Shown piece by piece: positions 34,147 through 45,424 of a DNA stretch of 64,000 nt. The DNA is from Cordilura impudica (Eukaryota > Arthropoda > Insecta > Diptera > Scathophagidae). Made by a program: the position numbers and the translations under genes. The stretch's first letter is position 1. Each line of letters opens with the position of its first letter. The stretch lies in NCBI GenBank assembly GCA_963682025.1, contig OY821520.1, positions 185,795,758 to 185,859,757 of the forward strand. Reading direction: 5' to 3'. The notes under the pieces were generated by a model that was given only the letters and a program-made list of their open reading frames with translations, was not told the origin of the DNA and searched no databases.

Positions 34147-34549
34147 AATATTTGGCTTAAGTCTAGTTAAGTGGCTACTCCCCAATTTCTTTAATTTTTT
34201 TTTTAGAGGGGATAGGGGCTTTTGGTGTGATTTAGAAGAAATAATTTTTTTTCCAGTCGAGCCTATTTTCGGAGTTATGGACCGACAAAGCTTTGATTTT
34301 GATTTGTACATAACTTTGTTACTTATTATCGGATTTGAGCAATATATGTATATATATATCATTGGAGAGCTTACTTGAGTGCCTTTCATTTGGTATTTCA
34401 TTTGGTATTCGAAATCCATTAATCCATTATGAACCTATTGACTTAATTGTATTTTTTTTCCTAAATCACCCCAAAAGCCTCTATCCCCTCCAAAAAAAAA
34501 AATTAAAAAAATCAGGGTAGAGGCACTAAACTAGACTTGTTCCAAATAT
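34147..34549. mobile_element. Foldback MITE, copy 2
   Basis: Same family as 33665-33930. The ends AAATATTTGGCTTAAGTCTAG (left, 34147) and its inverted partner CTAGACTTGTTCCAAATATT (right) frame arms that share GGGGATAGGGGCTTTTGG with CCAAAAGCCTCTATCCCC. The loop is longer than in copy 1 and contains an ATATATATATAT run. It abuts the end of a LINE fragment. Confidence 0.72.
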
Positions 34550-36690
34550 TTTAATTTAACATTGTTGAAAATCATTTCTGAAAGCTTGTTTTGCGCTACC
34601 TGGAGTTTCTTTTTATGGCAGTTTGCTGATTTCGACTAAACAGAGGTATAATAGAATATGATTGGGTGCATAATAGCTTTTATTAGCAATTTTTGGTTGA
34701 GCGTCGATAGGTCCGATTTTCTGTTATTAGAGGGTATAGAATTCGTGTAGTTTTATTTATTTTATCCACAATATAGGAAATGTGGTCTTTGAAGGTTAAT
34801 TTGGTGTCCAAAACAACGCCTAAGTACTTAATATTTTCTTCCCATGGAATATCGTAATTTTTCCGGGTTTATTAAGATTTTCCATCTGGTAAAGTAATTG
34901 TTGAGCTCAATCAGAGCTAATTCTAAGTAATTAATTATATTTGCTGAATATATATATGAGCTTAGAATGGACGTGTCATTAGCAAATATTGGCGTTGTGC
35001 ATCCAGAAATCATCGGGATATCAGACCTCAGATCGGGGCAGACCTATTAACTTGTGTGATTTATTTATATTTTCACGATCTACTAGAAACCCTCAAGTGT
35101 TTATTCCAAGGATTGTAAGGTCCTTGTTTGAGAGGTCTTTTGTGATGAGGGTGGCTCGGTGTTGGAATCAATTGCCTCATGAATTATGTATCTTCTCACA
35201 GTCGAACAATGTCTTCCGTTTAAAATTACTTCAGCACTTTGCTAGTTTGGTTTAATATTTTTTCAGCTAACGCATACATCGCTAGATTTGAGCTATTTCT
35301 AATTCTTATTTTTTCGTTTTTTTTTTATTATTTTCTATTTCATTACGAATTTGTTTGTTTATGGCTATCACTAATTGGGACATTTATATTCTAATATTGA
35401 TTTTTACTTTGTCTGATTCTTATTTTGCGTTTCGGCTGGGAAGCCGATGGCTTTAATGACTGATATTTGATATTTTTGTTAATATGTTAAGATATTTTTA
35501 AATCTTTGGCTGGATGGCTTTTAATATTTGGCCTGGATGGCTTTAACATTACAATACTTGAATAAATAAATAAATAAATATCCGCTGTGAAGGTGTTGTA
35601 TAAAACTGGTGATAAACATGATCCTTGTGGACAACCTTACTCTACATTTAGTTCGTGTGAATAAACGTTTCCAATATAAACAAACGATATATCACTTAGA
35701 AAACTTAATATTATTTTGAATATTTCAATTGGGAAATTAAATTTTTTAATTTGAAAATAAGGCTGTTATGCCGAACTGAGTCCAAGGCAGATTTGATATC
35801 AAGGAGAACCATGCCCGTCGATTTACGATTTACAAATTCATTGCGAACTAATTTTCTGATTTTAAAAGGTTGTGTTGTTTTCTGAAACCATATTGTTGTG
35901 AAGGAAAAATGTTTTTTTTTCTTTGATGATTGATTATTTCCAAAATTTTACCAATCTATGGTAAAAGACTTATTAGTCTATATGATTGAGGAAATTCAGC
36001 AGGCTTGGTTGGTTTGGGAAAATAACTCGTTTTAAGCAAGTTTTGAATAGGTTTCTGATATATTTAATTCCCTCTTTTGGTAAAATCTTTAAACATTTTT
36101 TTGTTAATTTCACTTTTGCCAGGCGATTTTTTGTTCTTAAGGGCTTTGATAAGGGTTGACGTATTTTCAGTAGATATGTAGATATTCTGGTTTATAACGG
36201 AAGTTTAAGTTTGTTTGATGGTTTTAACAACATTATAAACTTCATAGTTGTGTTATCGCTGAGATGGTTTGAGATATTGTAGTTCGGGTGCACAATAAGT
36301 GGATGAATTATCTTTCAATATTGGAATATTTTTTTGTTTCTTAATATTTTTGACAGATTCTAGAACTGCGAAGTAGACTTATCCAACGAAGATAATATAT
36401 TGTTCCAAGAGTTATTTCTATATTTGAGAATTTGTTCTGTAATATATTTATTTAGGCGCGTCATTTGCTGATGATCGCTTATATCCATATATCTTTTCCA
36501 ATTTCTTCTATAAATGTTTCTGAAATGTATCATAAATTTTATGGTGTTTGGCAATACTTTGTTTTTTTTTTTTTTAGAATTTCTTTTCTTTTCGTTACAG
36601 TACAGTCGGAAACACCTTTACTTGTATTCTTTAGGGATATTATCATATCATCAATTTCAGTTTTATTTGATACTCCACTAAAGTTTGTTT
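34550..36690 (-). mobile_element. Jockey-type LINE fragment, interrupted by another LINE
   Basis: Minus-strand ORF2 pieces in order are: linker (36690-36360), RT fingers (FPQSYRLISLLP near 35985), FGFRKQHN, GCPQGSCLSPVLYNTFTADI (35600-35650), then after an insertion PMISGCTTPIFANDTSILSS (35010-34950), YFTRWKILINPEK and IKYLGVVLDTKLTFKDHIS (34830-34770). The palm motif reads FAND rather than the usual F/YADD. Several stops and frameshifts show it is dead. Endonuclease and ORF1 are absent. Confidence 0.8.
35023..35577 (+). mobile_element. 5'-truncated jockey-like LINE 3' end, with ATATC target duplication
   Basis: Inserted in the opposite orientation inside the LINE fragment above. It carries the last ~75 codons of an ORF2 (RNPQVFIPRIVRSLFERSF...RCWNQLPHEL, ending at TAA 35253-35255), a 300 bp 3' UTR with repeated TGGCTGGATGGCTTTAA-like phrases, and an (AAAT)n tail. 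ATATC flanks both sides (35018-35022 and 35578-35582). Removing the insert and one ATATC restores the host RT frame as TFTADIPM. Confidence 0.88.
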
Positions 36691-37570
36691 AGAGGAAGAT
36701 TTTTTAATTTGTATAACAATCCCTCGTGTCTAACTTTATCGAAAGCTTGCTGTATGGTAGTAAAACAGGGCTTTTTGGTTTCGAAAGAATCAGTTATCAT
36801 CTTTACAATTAAATGACATTGTTCCGGCGTGACATGCTTACTTCTGAAACCAAATTGGTGGTAAGGAATAATATTACATTTTTGAAGTTAAACGTCTAAG
36901 AAATAATTTTTAAAAATTTTAGAGAATATTGGCAGTAGACTAATAGGTCTGTATGATGTAATTATATTTTTCGGTTTACTCGGTTTTAAAACCATTATGA
37001 TTTCGACACACTTCCATTGTGAGGGAAAGTGTTGAAGACGTAGAATAGAGTTATATATTGTAGTTAAAAATTAAATACCTTAAAATGACAAATACTTAAT
37101 TGTAAATCTTTTCTATTAAGAGCATTTATTTCCATTTTATCTCTTTTGGTGTAATAAGTTTTATAGGCAGTTCCATTTGATATGCGATATCTAAAAAAGC
37201 ATAATATCATCGACATTGTTCCTCGTGCATTGAGGTTTATTGTTTTTTGCAAATGACCAGAAAAAGCAGTGGATTTTTCGTTATCGGATCTGAGCCAAAT
37301 GTCGTAGTATTTTTAATGAAAACATTTCTTTTTGTAGGCCGTTTGAGGAACTTGGTTGCATTATATAGTTTATGTACTTTATTTTTATTTTAAGGTTTCA
37401 GTTTACTTAGATACGAATTAATGTTTTTAATTCTCCCATTTGCCAGCATTTCTGAGCATAATTTAACAGTTTCCAGTTAGCTTTATCCCTTGGGTTTCTG
37501 GTTCGACGCCACACTTCTCTTAGTCTTCTAGATTGCCTTATCATATATCTAGCCGTAGCTGAAGCTTTAT
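36691..37570 (-). mobile_element. Second jockey-type LINE fragment
   Basis: A different ORF2 copy immediately upstream on the minus strand. It has the endonuclease-RT linker (IRQSRRLREVWRRTRNPRD, about 37560-37490), a decayed gap, then RT fingers (SYRPISLLPIFSKIFKNYF near 36940), HQFGFRSKHVTPEQ and TTIQQAFDKVRHEGLLYKL near 36730. It breaks off at about 36690 where the other fragment begins. Confidence 0.7.
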
Positions 37571-37798
37571 AGTATGTTCAGACTGCAAAATGAACCACTT
37601 GATTCGCTCTCTGAATGATTGTGAACCTTGGTGTTCAGACGTGTGTTCTTGTTTCATTTTGACGTTTATATTTTTTGTGCAAATATTTGAAGACATCCTT
37701 CTACACTTTACGATTCACTATTTAATTTTTTCCATTTTAATTTTTTTTTTATTTTATTATTATTAACTCTCCGTCTAGCAACACTTCTGGTACCCTTA

Positions 37799-39256
37799 AA
37801 CGCATGACAAGGTCCGTAGGGACCTATTTTTGTTGATATGACATTTCCTATGAAAAAGACATTTTAAAATTTTTGTTTTGTTATTTTATTATTGTTTATT
37901 AATTAAAGTGTTGATACATAAATTAAAATATATATATTTTATTTATACTAACTTAATTAATTTTTATGAATTTTATTATGAAAATTTAGTTTTACAATGA
38001 ATAAAACTTAAAAAACTATTGTTGCGATGGTTGTTCCTCATTTTGAATGCAGGTTAAGCACCGATGCATTAATCTTGAATGCTCTGCACAAACTGCATTG
38101 TTGCAGGAACAGCAGTAGGCCCTTGTTTTGCGTTGACGACCGTACTCTGAACGGCATAGTCGACATGATGGCCTGTTTGTCCTTAGCGCAAACGACGGTG
38201 CAGCTGCTTCTGTTGGTCTTGGTACTATCTAAAATGAAAAAATATATATAATCATTCTGCTTTTGACCTTTAGAATTCTTAATTCTTACCTTGATATCAA
38301 ATTCCTCTATTGCATTCCGTATCCTTGGATATGCAGTTATGCGAGTATTCAGGGTACGTTCTTCAATGTTGGGTAACGCCAATTGCTTAGAAAGCATAAG
38401 GAGGAATGATCGCCGTCTGTCACTTCTCTTCACTGGCTTCATCTCGTTGAATATTATGAATGCAGCGATGTCGAGCATATTGTAAAACATGGCAAGCGGC
38501 CAGCGCTTTGTTGAGCGCTTGCATGTATACGTACCAAGCATCTGGTCCATAATATCAACGCCGGATTTGTTGGCATTGTAATCAAGAGTGGCTAAGGGCT
38601 TCTTCTTTTCAGTTTCCATGTTCACATCGCAAGTTTAATGTTGCGTAGATAGCAAAATTACTGATTTATTCTTCCTGGGCACATATAAGCATAGTGCTAT
38701 ATCGCCTTCGTTGAACCCAAAAAATGTTCTGTTGATTGGCCGCGTACGATTTTTATGTAACTCCCGTGGCACAAATGTTTTGTTAGAGCGTACTGTTCCA
38801 ACATATGCAGTTTTCTTTCTCATCAAAATACGCGCCAAGTTCAATGTACTGAAAAAATTGTCAGCATAAATTGTGCGGCCAGAATCCAAATATTTATCCG
38901 CAAGAGCAAGTACAACGTTCTGCCTTTGATTTATTTCACGCTCCTGGTCAGGCAATTTACCAGAATAAATCATTCCTTTGACAGGATAGAATGATTTTGA
39001 GTCACACAACCACCATACCTTTATACCATACTTGGCTGGCTTCGACGGAATATATTGTGTGAAGCGGGTACGGCCTCTGTATGGGAATAACTGCTCATCA
39101 ACTGTCAGTGAATCATGCGGAGTGTAAGCTGCTGTTAAGTTAGACTGCAACATTTGCCAAACAATAAAACAGCTAAAAAGAAGCCAAAATAAAGTTTATG
39201 TCTTAATGATTTCTTGTAATTTCAGTACAAGGTCCCTACGGACCTTGTCATGCGTT
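37799..39256 (-). mobile_element. piggyBac-like element, 5' half of transposase deleted
   Basis: Inverted ends share ACGCATGACAAGGTCCGTAG (left from about 37803; right ends about 39256). TTAA immediately precedes the left terminus; the right flank reads TTCC, so one TTAA may have mutated. The interior encodes the C-terminal two thirds of a piggyBac transposase on the minus strand. The region from the right end to the first recognisable codon is only about 80 bp, so the N-terminal coding part is deleted. Confidence 0.8.
38016..39162 (-). pseudogene. piggyBac transposase, N-terminally truncated
   Basis: Open from about 39162 in one frame with a single TAA (38637-38635, after LLSTQH), then continuing METEKKKPLATLDYN. 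The DDD residues are all visible: SLTVDEQLFPYRGR, RTIYADNFFSTL and NKSGVDIMDQML. A 61 nt intron (38289-38229, GTAAGA/TTTTAG) must be spliced to read the proper C-terminus. That tail carries a Cys-rich finger (SCRLCRSEYGRQRKTR, then YCCSCNNAVCAEHS and CLTC) and stops at 38016. The family cuts and pastes at TTAA. Missing N-terminus and the stop make this copy inactive. Confidence 0.85.
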
Positions 39257-39479
39257 CCCGTACTACTCACCATTAAACCTCAATAAAAACTAAACTATTG
39301 GGCGTATCACCTTTTTCTTTTAAACGATTTTTGACAAAATTCTCTTGGAAAACAAGGTAACTTTTGGGGTACCTTGTCCTGGCCGAAATAGGAGTAATTT
39401 CAGTTTGAAAATGAAAAAGGGACCTTCTCGCTAACCGAACGGTTAAAGCCAATAAATCATAATACAATATGTCCCCTTA
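39257..39479. other. Spacer between piggyBac and LINE
   Basis: No gene or element end recognised. Confidence 0.4.
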
Positions 39480-40204
39480 ATAATAAAACCTAAGGAAAAG
39501 CAGAGTATAGAAAAAACGAAATCTGATTTAAACGAAAAAGTTGACTCAATATTCTTTAAGATAACTAATGTTGAAAACAGAAGAAATGGTAGTATTGTTA
39601 TTCAAAGCATAGATAATGAAGAAAGAGAGAAAATAAAAGAAGCTATACAAAAGGAAATAAGTGAAAATTATGAAGTCAAAGTGCCGAAACAAACCGAAAT
39701 GCAATTGTTAATAACGGACATGAATTTTAAATTGCAAGAAAATGATTTGTTAGAAAAATTAAGAAAACAAAATGAAATACTAAAAATAGCGAAATTGAAA
39801 TAATAAAAATTTTTGAAACAAAAAGGTATAATAAAGTAGTATTTAATGCAAAAATAAAAATCGATAACGATTCGTATCCGAAAATATTATCAGGCCAAAA
39901 CTTAATGTAGGATGGGATAGATGTAGAGTTTTGACGGTACAAGTGTAACACAATGTTTTAAATGCCAAGGATACAACCACAAATCATCAGAGTGCAGAAA
40001 TGAGGAAATATGCTACAAATGTCACGGTTACCACAAAAGCAAAGATTGCAAAAATGAAACGGTAAACAAATGTGTAAATTGCATAAAAGAAAATAAAAGG
40101 CTGAACTTAGGACTTGATGAAAATCATTGTACAAACAACAGGGAATGCCCAGTTTATCAAAATAAACTAACATTGAAAATGAAAAGAATAGGTTTGACAG
40201 TTTA
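39480..40204 (+). pseudogene. LINE ORF1 with zinc knuckles
   Basis: Two frames must be combined. The first part encodes a Lys/Glu-rich segment (FFKITNVENRRNGSIVIQS, then ENYEVKVPKQTEMQLLITD), typical of the RNA-binding region before the knuckles. The second part (from about 39945) reads CFKCQGYNHKSSEC, CYKCHGYHKSKDC and CVNCIKENKRL...ENHC, three CCHC-like knuckles, and ends at TAA 40203-40205. A frameshift lies near 39925. The protein would bind LINE RNA. Confidence 0.72.
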
Positions 40205-42932
40205 ACAACCACAGAAAATATATGGAATATACACAAACATTCAAGGACTTTTAAATAACTTCGCCCAGTTGGAAATTATAGTCGAAACCGTTAAACCAGA
40301 GTTTATATTGCTCTCTGAAACTCATATCACAAATAACATTGATGAAAAAGAATATGAAATAAAAGAATATGATAACAATCCAACAATTTCGAATTCTTCG
40401 AAGACTGGAGGTGTAATATTATATATTAAAAAGCAATGGTATATAAATAAAATAAAGGAACATATAGTAGACTCAAAGCATTGGATTAGTGCCTATATGG
40501 CTAAACGAGAACATGTCTCATTTATTATAGTAATTGTTTATAGATCACCAAGCTGTTCTAAATCCGAATTTTGTGATACATTTCAAGAGTTCCTAGATGA
40601 AATTTGTGAAAAAAGCTGTGATATTTTAATAGCAGGAGATTTCAATATAGATTGGTATAAAGATTTTTATAAAGATAAATTTGAAAGTGTTTTAAATGAC
40701 AATGGGCTTAAACAAATTATAAGTGAATCAACCAGAATAAAGCAAACCTCGAAAACATTGATAGACTATATAATAACGAACAATGAAATAATCTAGGCAA
40801 AAAATAATATAAACAATAAAATAGCAGACCATGAATGCATAGACATTTTTATTGATTATGAAACAAATTATCCTGAAAAACAAAATAAAGAAATAGAAAT
40901 TTTTAAATACAATAAAAATAGTTTTAAATATGAAATAAAAACAATATTACAATGTAATGAAATTAATAATCTTAATGAATATGTCCATGATATTGATAGA
41001 TGTTTTGAAAATACTATACAAAAATTTACAATAAAAAAGACAATAAATGAGAAAATTAACATTAAGTGGTTCAATAACGAACTCAGGTTTCTCAAATGCT
41101 AATGCAGCATGGAATAATTATAAATTAATAAGAAACACAAAGTTAAAATTGAAAATGAAAAACATAAATACATAAATAATAAAATAAATAACACAAGCAA
41201 TCAAAAAGAAATGTGGAATCAAATAAAAGAATTAGTGATAAAGAAACCCAGAAATGTGATAAAAACTGTGATATTTAACCAAATAGAATATAAGGGCAAC
41301 TTAGATATAGCCAATAATTTTAATAATTATTTCGTAAATAGCATTGCTGATATAAGAAACTCCATTGAAAACGTGCAATATGAAAATAAAATACCTGTGA
41401 TAAATGTTAAATTTGAATTTCGTGCAATATCCTTATTAGAACTAGAAATTATATGTAAAAATATTAAGAAAAAACCTGACTATAAGAAAATATCAAGCAA
41501 TATAATATTAGATAACTGGGACATAACTGGCAATATTTTACTCAACATTATAAATAAATCCCTAGAAACAGGAGTTTTCCCAGAAAATTGGAAGGAATCT
41601 TTAATTACCCCAATTGAAAAAGTAAAGAATACTAATATTTGCGAAGAATATCGCCCAATAAACATTCTAAAAACATTTGAAAAAGTTATGGAAAAAGTAG
41701 TAAAAAATCAACTTGAAAACTATCTAGAACAGAATAAACTTTTATCGAAATACCAATCTGGTTTCAGAAAAAATTTATTCATGTGAAACTGCATTGAACT
41801 ACACAATAAACAGGTGGTAATATATGAAGAGGAACAATAAAATACTGGCGATTTTTCTTGATTTCAAAAGGGCTTTCGAAACAATAGATAGAGACATTTT
41901 AATAAAAAAATTATACAGGTATGGAATTAAGGACAAAGAATTGAAATGGTTTCAGTCATATTTAACCAATAGAATGCAAATTACTAGAGTTAATAACGTG
42001 GAATCAAGTGCAATAGAAAATGACTATGGAGTACCACAAGGCTCAATATTAGGAGCACTCTTATTTATTATATACATAAATGATATGGAAAAAGTATTGG
42101 AAAAGTGTGAAATTATTTTGTATGCAGATGATACATTAATTTTTACGGAAGGAGAAACAGAAAATATATGCTACGAAAATCTTTCAAGTGATATGAACAA
42201 TATTAATAAATGGCTAAAAATGAACAAGTTAAAATTAAACGAAAGTAAAACCAAATTAATGGAGATAAATATGAATTCAAATATAACATTAAAAATAAAT
42301 AATATAACAATAGAAAAAGTTAACACTATTAAATATCTGGGTTTTATTATTGACAATGACTTAAAATTTAAAGAACACATTGAATACATATGTAAAAAAA
42401 TCGGGGAAAAATCGGATTTTTTAAACGAATAAGAAACAGCTTATCTAAAATCACGGCAATAAACATGTATAATACAATTATTAAACCACATTTCGAGTAT
42501 GGATCAACAGTTTTATACACATGCTGTACAGATACACAAATAACCAGACTACAGAATTTACAAAATAAGGCAATGCGTGCAATATTAAAACTAAACAGAT
42601 TTGCTTCAGTAACATTTATGCTGAGTGATTTAAAATGGCTTAAAATACACAAAAGACTAGCACTAAATACAATAAACTTTATTCAAAAAATAAAAATTGG
42701 AGATGCTCCTGCATATTTGATCGAGCAAATAAGATGTTGGGGAGGTTCAACCATATAACCTGAGGAATGCTTTAGATTGCAGGATACAACGAGCAGACAC
42801 CAGCGCGATGCAAAGATCGCTATTTTATAAAGGACTAAGCATTTACAACAAGATGCCAATTGATGTGAAAAACGAAACTAATAATATATTTAGAAAAAAA
42901 TTATCATCTTTTATTAAAAATTTTAATATATA
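40205..42932 (+). pseudogene. LINE ORF2: endonuclease and reverse transcriptase, frameshifted
   Basis: The endonuclease occupies about 40215-40870: IYTNIQGLLNNF, LLSETHI (Glu), SCDILIAGDFNIDWYK (Asp/Asn), LIDYIIT and then IADHECI (Asp-His). A linker follows with stops near 40796 and 41100. RT spans 41211-42430: EEYRPINILKTFEKVMEKV, YQSGFRKN, AIFLDFKRAFETID, GVPQGSILGALLF, an intact ILYADDTLIF and IKYLGFIIDNDLKFKEHI. Breaks lie near 41785-41825 and 42425. A C-terminal tail (TRLQNLQNKAMRAILKL, ending NKMPIDVKN near 42870) completes it. About five inactivating changes. Confidence 0.85.
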
Positions 42933-43004
42933 GCAGCTAAATTTCTGTAAAGTTATTAAATGATATGTAATTTTAAAAAGTATTAATAAAATACTACTTA
43001 CTAC

Positions 43005-43018
<14 letters not shown>

Positions 43019-43035
<17 letters not shown>

Positions 43036-43144
43036 TTTATTTGAATATATATATGTAAATATATACTTTTTATTTGTTAAAAGTTTCTATTTATTTTATT
43101 ACACAAATAAATTTTTTGTTTTTTCTTTGTTTATATATTTTTGA
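43019..43144. repeat. (TA)n run downstream of LINE poly(A)
   Basis: Alternating TA at about 43020-43040 followed by AT-rich DNA; no gene. Confidence 0.6.
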
Positions 43145-43268
43145 CAGCTAGTTCAGATAAACTGGGCTTCCTCCGGGTAACGTGGAGTGATTATTTTTCA
43201 AAATACATTTGTATAATTGTTTACCTTTCACCACCAACAATGAAACGAGAACCAATGGTTTATAAAAT

Positions 43269-43625
43269 TCATATTCTGCACATTTTTCTTGGCGGGAAAA
43301 TATATAGGGTATTTTTGATATGTGTATTATTGCTAATTCCTTTAACGCCATCAGCTTGCAAATAATATTTTTTGCATTCTTCAGCCGGTTCATAACGAAT
43401 TGTTGATTTTATAAATAAGCCTGCTCCAGCGTGGGCTTTTCCGTCGGGATGTTTAGTGTAGATAAAGTCGTAGCCTCTTATTTTTATATATGATTTTACG
43501 GTTAAGTGAGTTTCTGGGATAAGAAATATATCAATGTGTTTTACTGTCAAAAAATAATCAATTTCATTAAGTTTATTCGTTAATCCGTTAGCGTTCCAAA
43601 TAGCCATTCTCAAGTTTAATTGCAT
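43269..43625 (-). pseudogene. Jockey LINE ORF2 start: endonuclease fragment
   Basis: From ATG 43625 the frame reads MQLNLRMAIWNANGLTNKL, then DIFLIPETHLTVKSYIKIRG (catalytic Glu context, with Ile-Pro for the usual Ser) and FIYTKHPDGKAHAGAGLFI. After AEECKKYYLQADGVK the homology to the endonuclease fades and the element ends near 43145. The ORF1 stop overlaps this start, as in jockey elements. Confidence 0.8.
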
Positions 43626-43649
43626 AATTTGTTTATAAGGAGTGACATC

Positions 43650-44535
43650 ATGTTCATTAATGTGGTTGTTAGTTCTATTTGTTTATTTAATAAGTTTTCT
43701 TCCAACATAGGATTCTCTTGAGAACATGTTTTTAGGTTTATTAGAGTTGTTATTGCTCGTTTTTCTAAATGATTTTTCTTTATTATATTTAGTTATACTT
43801 CTCTAAAGCTGGCAGAATGTTGTTTTAACACGCTGACTGCCCCGGCAATTATCAGAATTGCGGTCTAAAATTAAAATAAAAATATTCTTTTACTTCTTGG
43901 TTTTGAATAAATTTTTTATAATTATTTTTTCTGTTAATGTAAGCCATCATTGATTTTTTGTTCACTTCCCAGAAGCCATCTATCCATATTAGCACTGATA
44001 TACTACGAGTTTAATCGTAGCTGCACGAATATAGCAAGTAAATACAGTACGAGATAACACGGTAGTCGGCGGCATAGCAATCTACGAGTTATCTCGTAGT
44101 TGGCAGTGAACGTGTTAAACAATGTATACATTAAGGAGGGGTTTCATTGTCGATTGGGCAATTTGACTAAGTCCACACTTCACACATACAAAAGGTTTCT
44201 TACAAAATGTTTTCGTATGATCAAATTGTTGGCCTCAGTGACATTGCAAAATATCGTTTGTTTCTTGGGGCTTCAATGTGAACCATGCAATGATTTATTT
44301 CACGTATTCCAAAAACTTTTGTTACATCAGCGTAGAACATTGGTAATGGCTATTTTGTGAATCTACTTTTAACATTAATTACATTTCCAACGCGATGGCC
44401 ATTGTATAAAAGATCTACTTTTATGTCCTCTATTTTAGTGGAAAAATGAAGACCTTTACAATTACAAATCTATAAGACCGCTCACTTTTTAGCTCGTAGG
44501 TATGATAACTGAAGTTGTTGTCATCATATGTAACT
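43650..44535 (-). pseudogene. Jockey LINE ORF1 (Gag-like), interrupted
   Basis: Recognisable blocks in order on the minus strand are PMFYADVTKVFGIREINHCM, VHIEAPRNKR, a frameshifted knuckle region with FCMCEV and later NETPP, then after removal of the MITE CIHCLKQHSASFRE (third knuckle, last Cys replaced by Val). The tail LLNKQIELTTTLMNMMSLLI ends the protein near 43625. Several stops and shifts make it a pseudogene. Confidence 0.7.
43829..44114. mobile_element. piggyBac-type MITE with TTAA duplication
   Basis: 286 bp, flanked by TTAA on both sides (43825-43828 and 44115-44118). Terminal inverted repeats are CACGCTGACTGCC and GGCAGTGAACGTG (two mismatches). The interior has a palindrome TACGAGTTATCTCGTA near 44083. 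No coding capacity. Removing it with one TTAA restores the LINE ORF1 third knuckle. Confidence 0.9.
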
Positions 44536-44869
44536 AGATTTCGCTATGAGTCAATAATAAATATTGGTGGTGGTTTTACTGCAGTGCTTTTAGGTTAATC
44601 ATCATTATTATTAGCGACATTATCGTTATCGTCTAAATTATTATCGTCGTTATCAATGTCAGGACAGAAAATCTATTAGCGTCTATTAGCTTCATCATCA
44701 GCATGTTCATCATCAGAAATCTTTGGATTTTTTTAAAATGTTTGTTATACTTTTAGTCTTTTTACGTTTTGTTGTATATTAGATTTAAAAATGAAAATAA
44801 TAAAACAACAATGAAATTTTTATTGATTGTTTTTCTAAAAAAATACAGTCACAAATTGGATATAGAAAA

Positions 44870-45275
44870 ATAATCATAAACCAAATTTGAGTGGCAATGT
44901 TCTAAATTTGTTGCCTGCGATATTAAAAAACTTTTGCAATATTTTTATTTTCTGATATATTTTAGTGAAAGCAACTTTATGTGGGGATTATGGGTTTATT
45001 GTTGGAGTATTAATTAATGGATGTAATAAATACACATTAGTTAAATTTGACCGAGATCCATATGATAATTTGGATCTTGGGGCAGTTTAAGTCGATCTCA
45101 TAGGTGCTATTTGAATGGGGACTGGTCTGAGCATGTACCGAATTTTTCCAATTTCAATACCATTCATGCTATGATCGACAAAAGCTTATATACTGAATTT
45201 AATCAAAATATATTCATATTTGCGACACATAGTTTGATTTCACACAGACTGACAGAAAGACGGACGGTATTTTTT
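44870..45275 (+). mobile_element. Diverged mini-me-like fragment
   Basis: AACCAAATTTGAGTGG, GATAATTTGGATCTTGG, GACAAAAGCTTATATACTGA and the final GACGGACGG match the full copies in order. Both termini are missing or unrecognisable, and identity is lower than in copies A to E. Confidence 0.75.
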
Positions 45276-45424
45276 TTTTTAATTTTTATCTTTCGGTCAA
45301 ATAAAAAAATTTGACGTACCTAATGCATAATTCTTTTTCTCTGCTCCTTTCAAAACTGTTGTCATTTATTAAATAAAAAAAAGTAGATATAGAGAATTTT
45401 ATATTATTTATTATGACGAATTAC

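Larger units (their letters stand above)
39480..43018 (+). mobile_element. LINE (CR1/jockey-like), near full length but decayed, with poly(A) end
   Basis: Plus strand: ORF1 (39480-40204), ORF2 (about 40205-42932), a short 3' UTR and an A run at 43004-43017. It is the most complete LINE in the window. Composition is extremely A-rich even for this genome, which affects codon choice throughout (Lys, Asn and Ile codons dominate). Confidence 0.82.
43145..44600 (-). mobile_element. Jockey-clade LINE 5' portion, split by a TTAA MITE
   Basis: On the minus strand: an Asp/Asn-rich ORF1 N-terminal region (about 44700-44580), ORF1 body with knuckles (about 44535-43650) and the first ~120 codons of ORF2 endonuclease (43625-43145). 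The element breaks off inside the endonuclease at 43145. The MITE at 43829-44114 interrupts ORF1. Confidence 0.75.

Noticed and set aside
39727..40236. Minus-strand Phe/Leu/Ile-rich frames across the 39.5-43 kb LINE
   Set aside because: Complement of a very A-rich LINE coding strand; the plus strand carries the real motifs.
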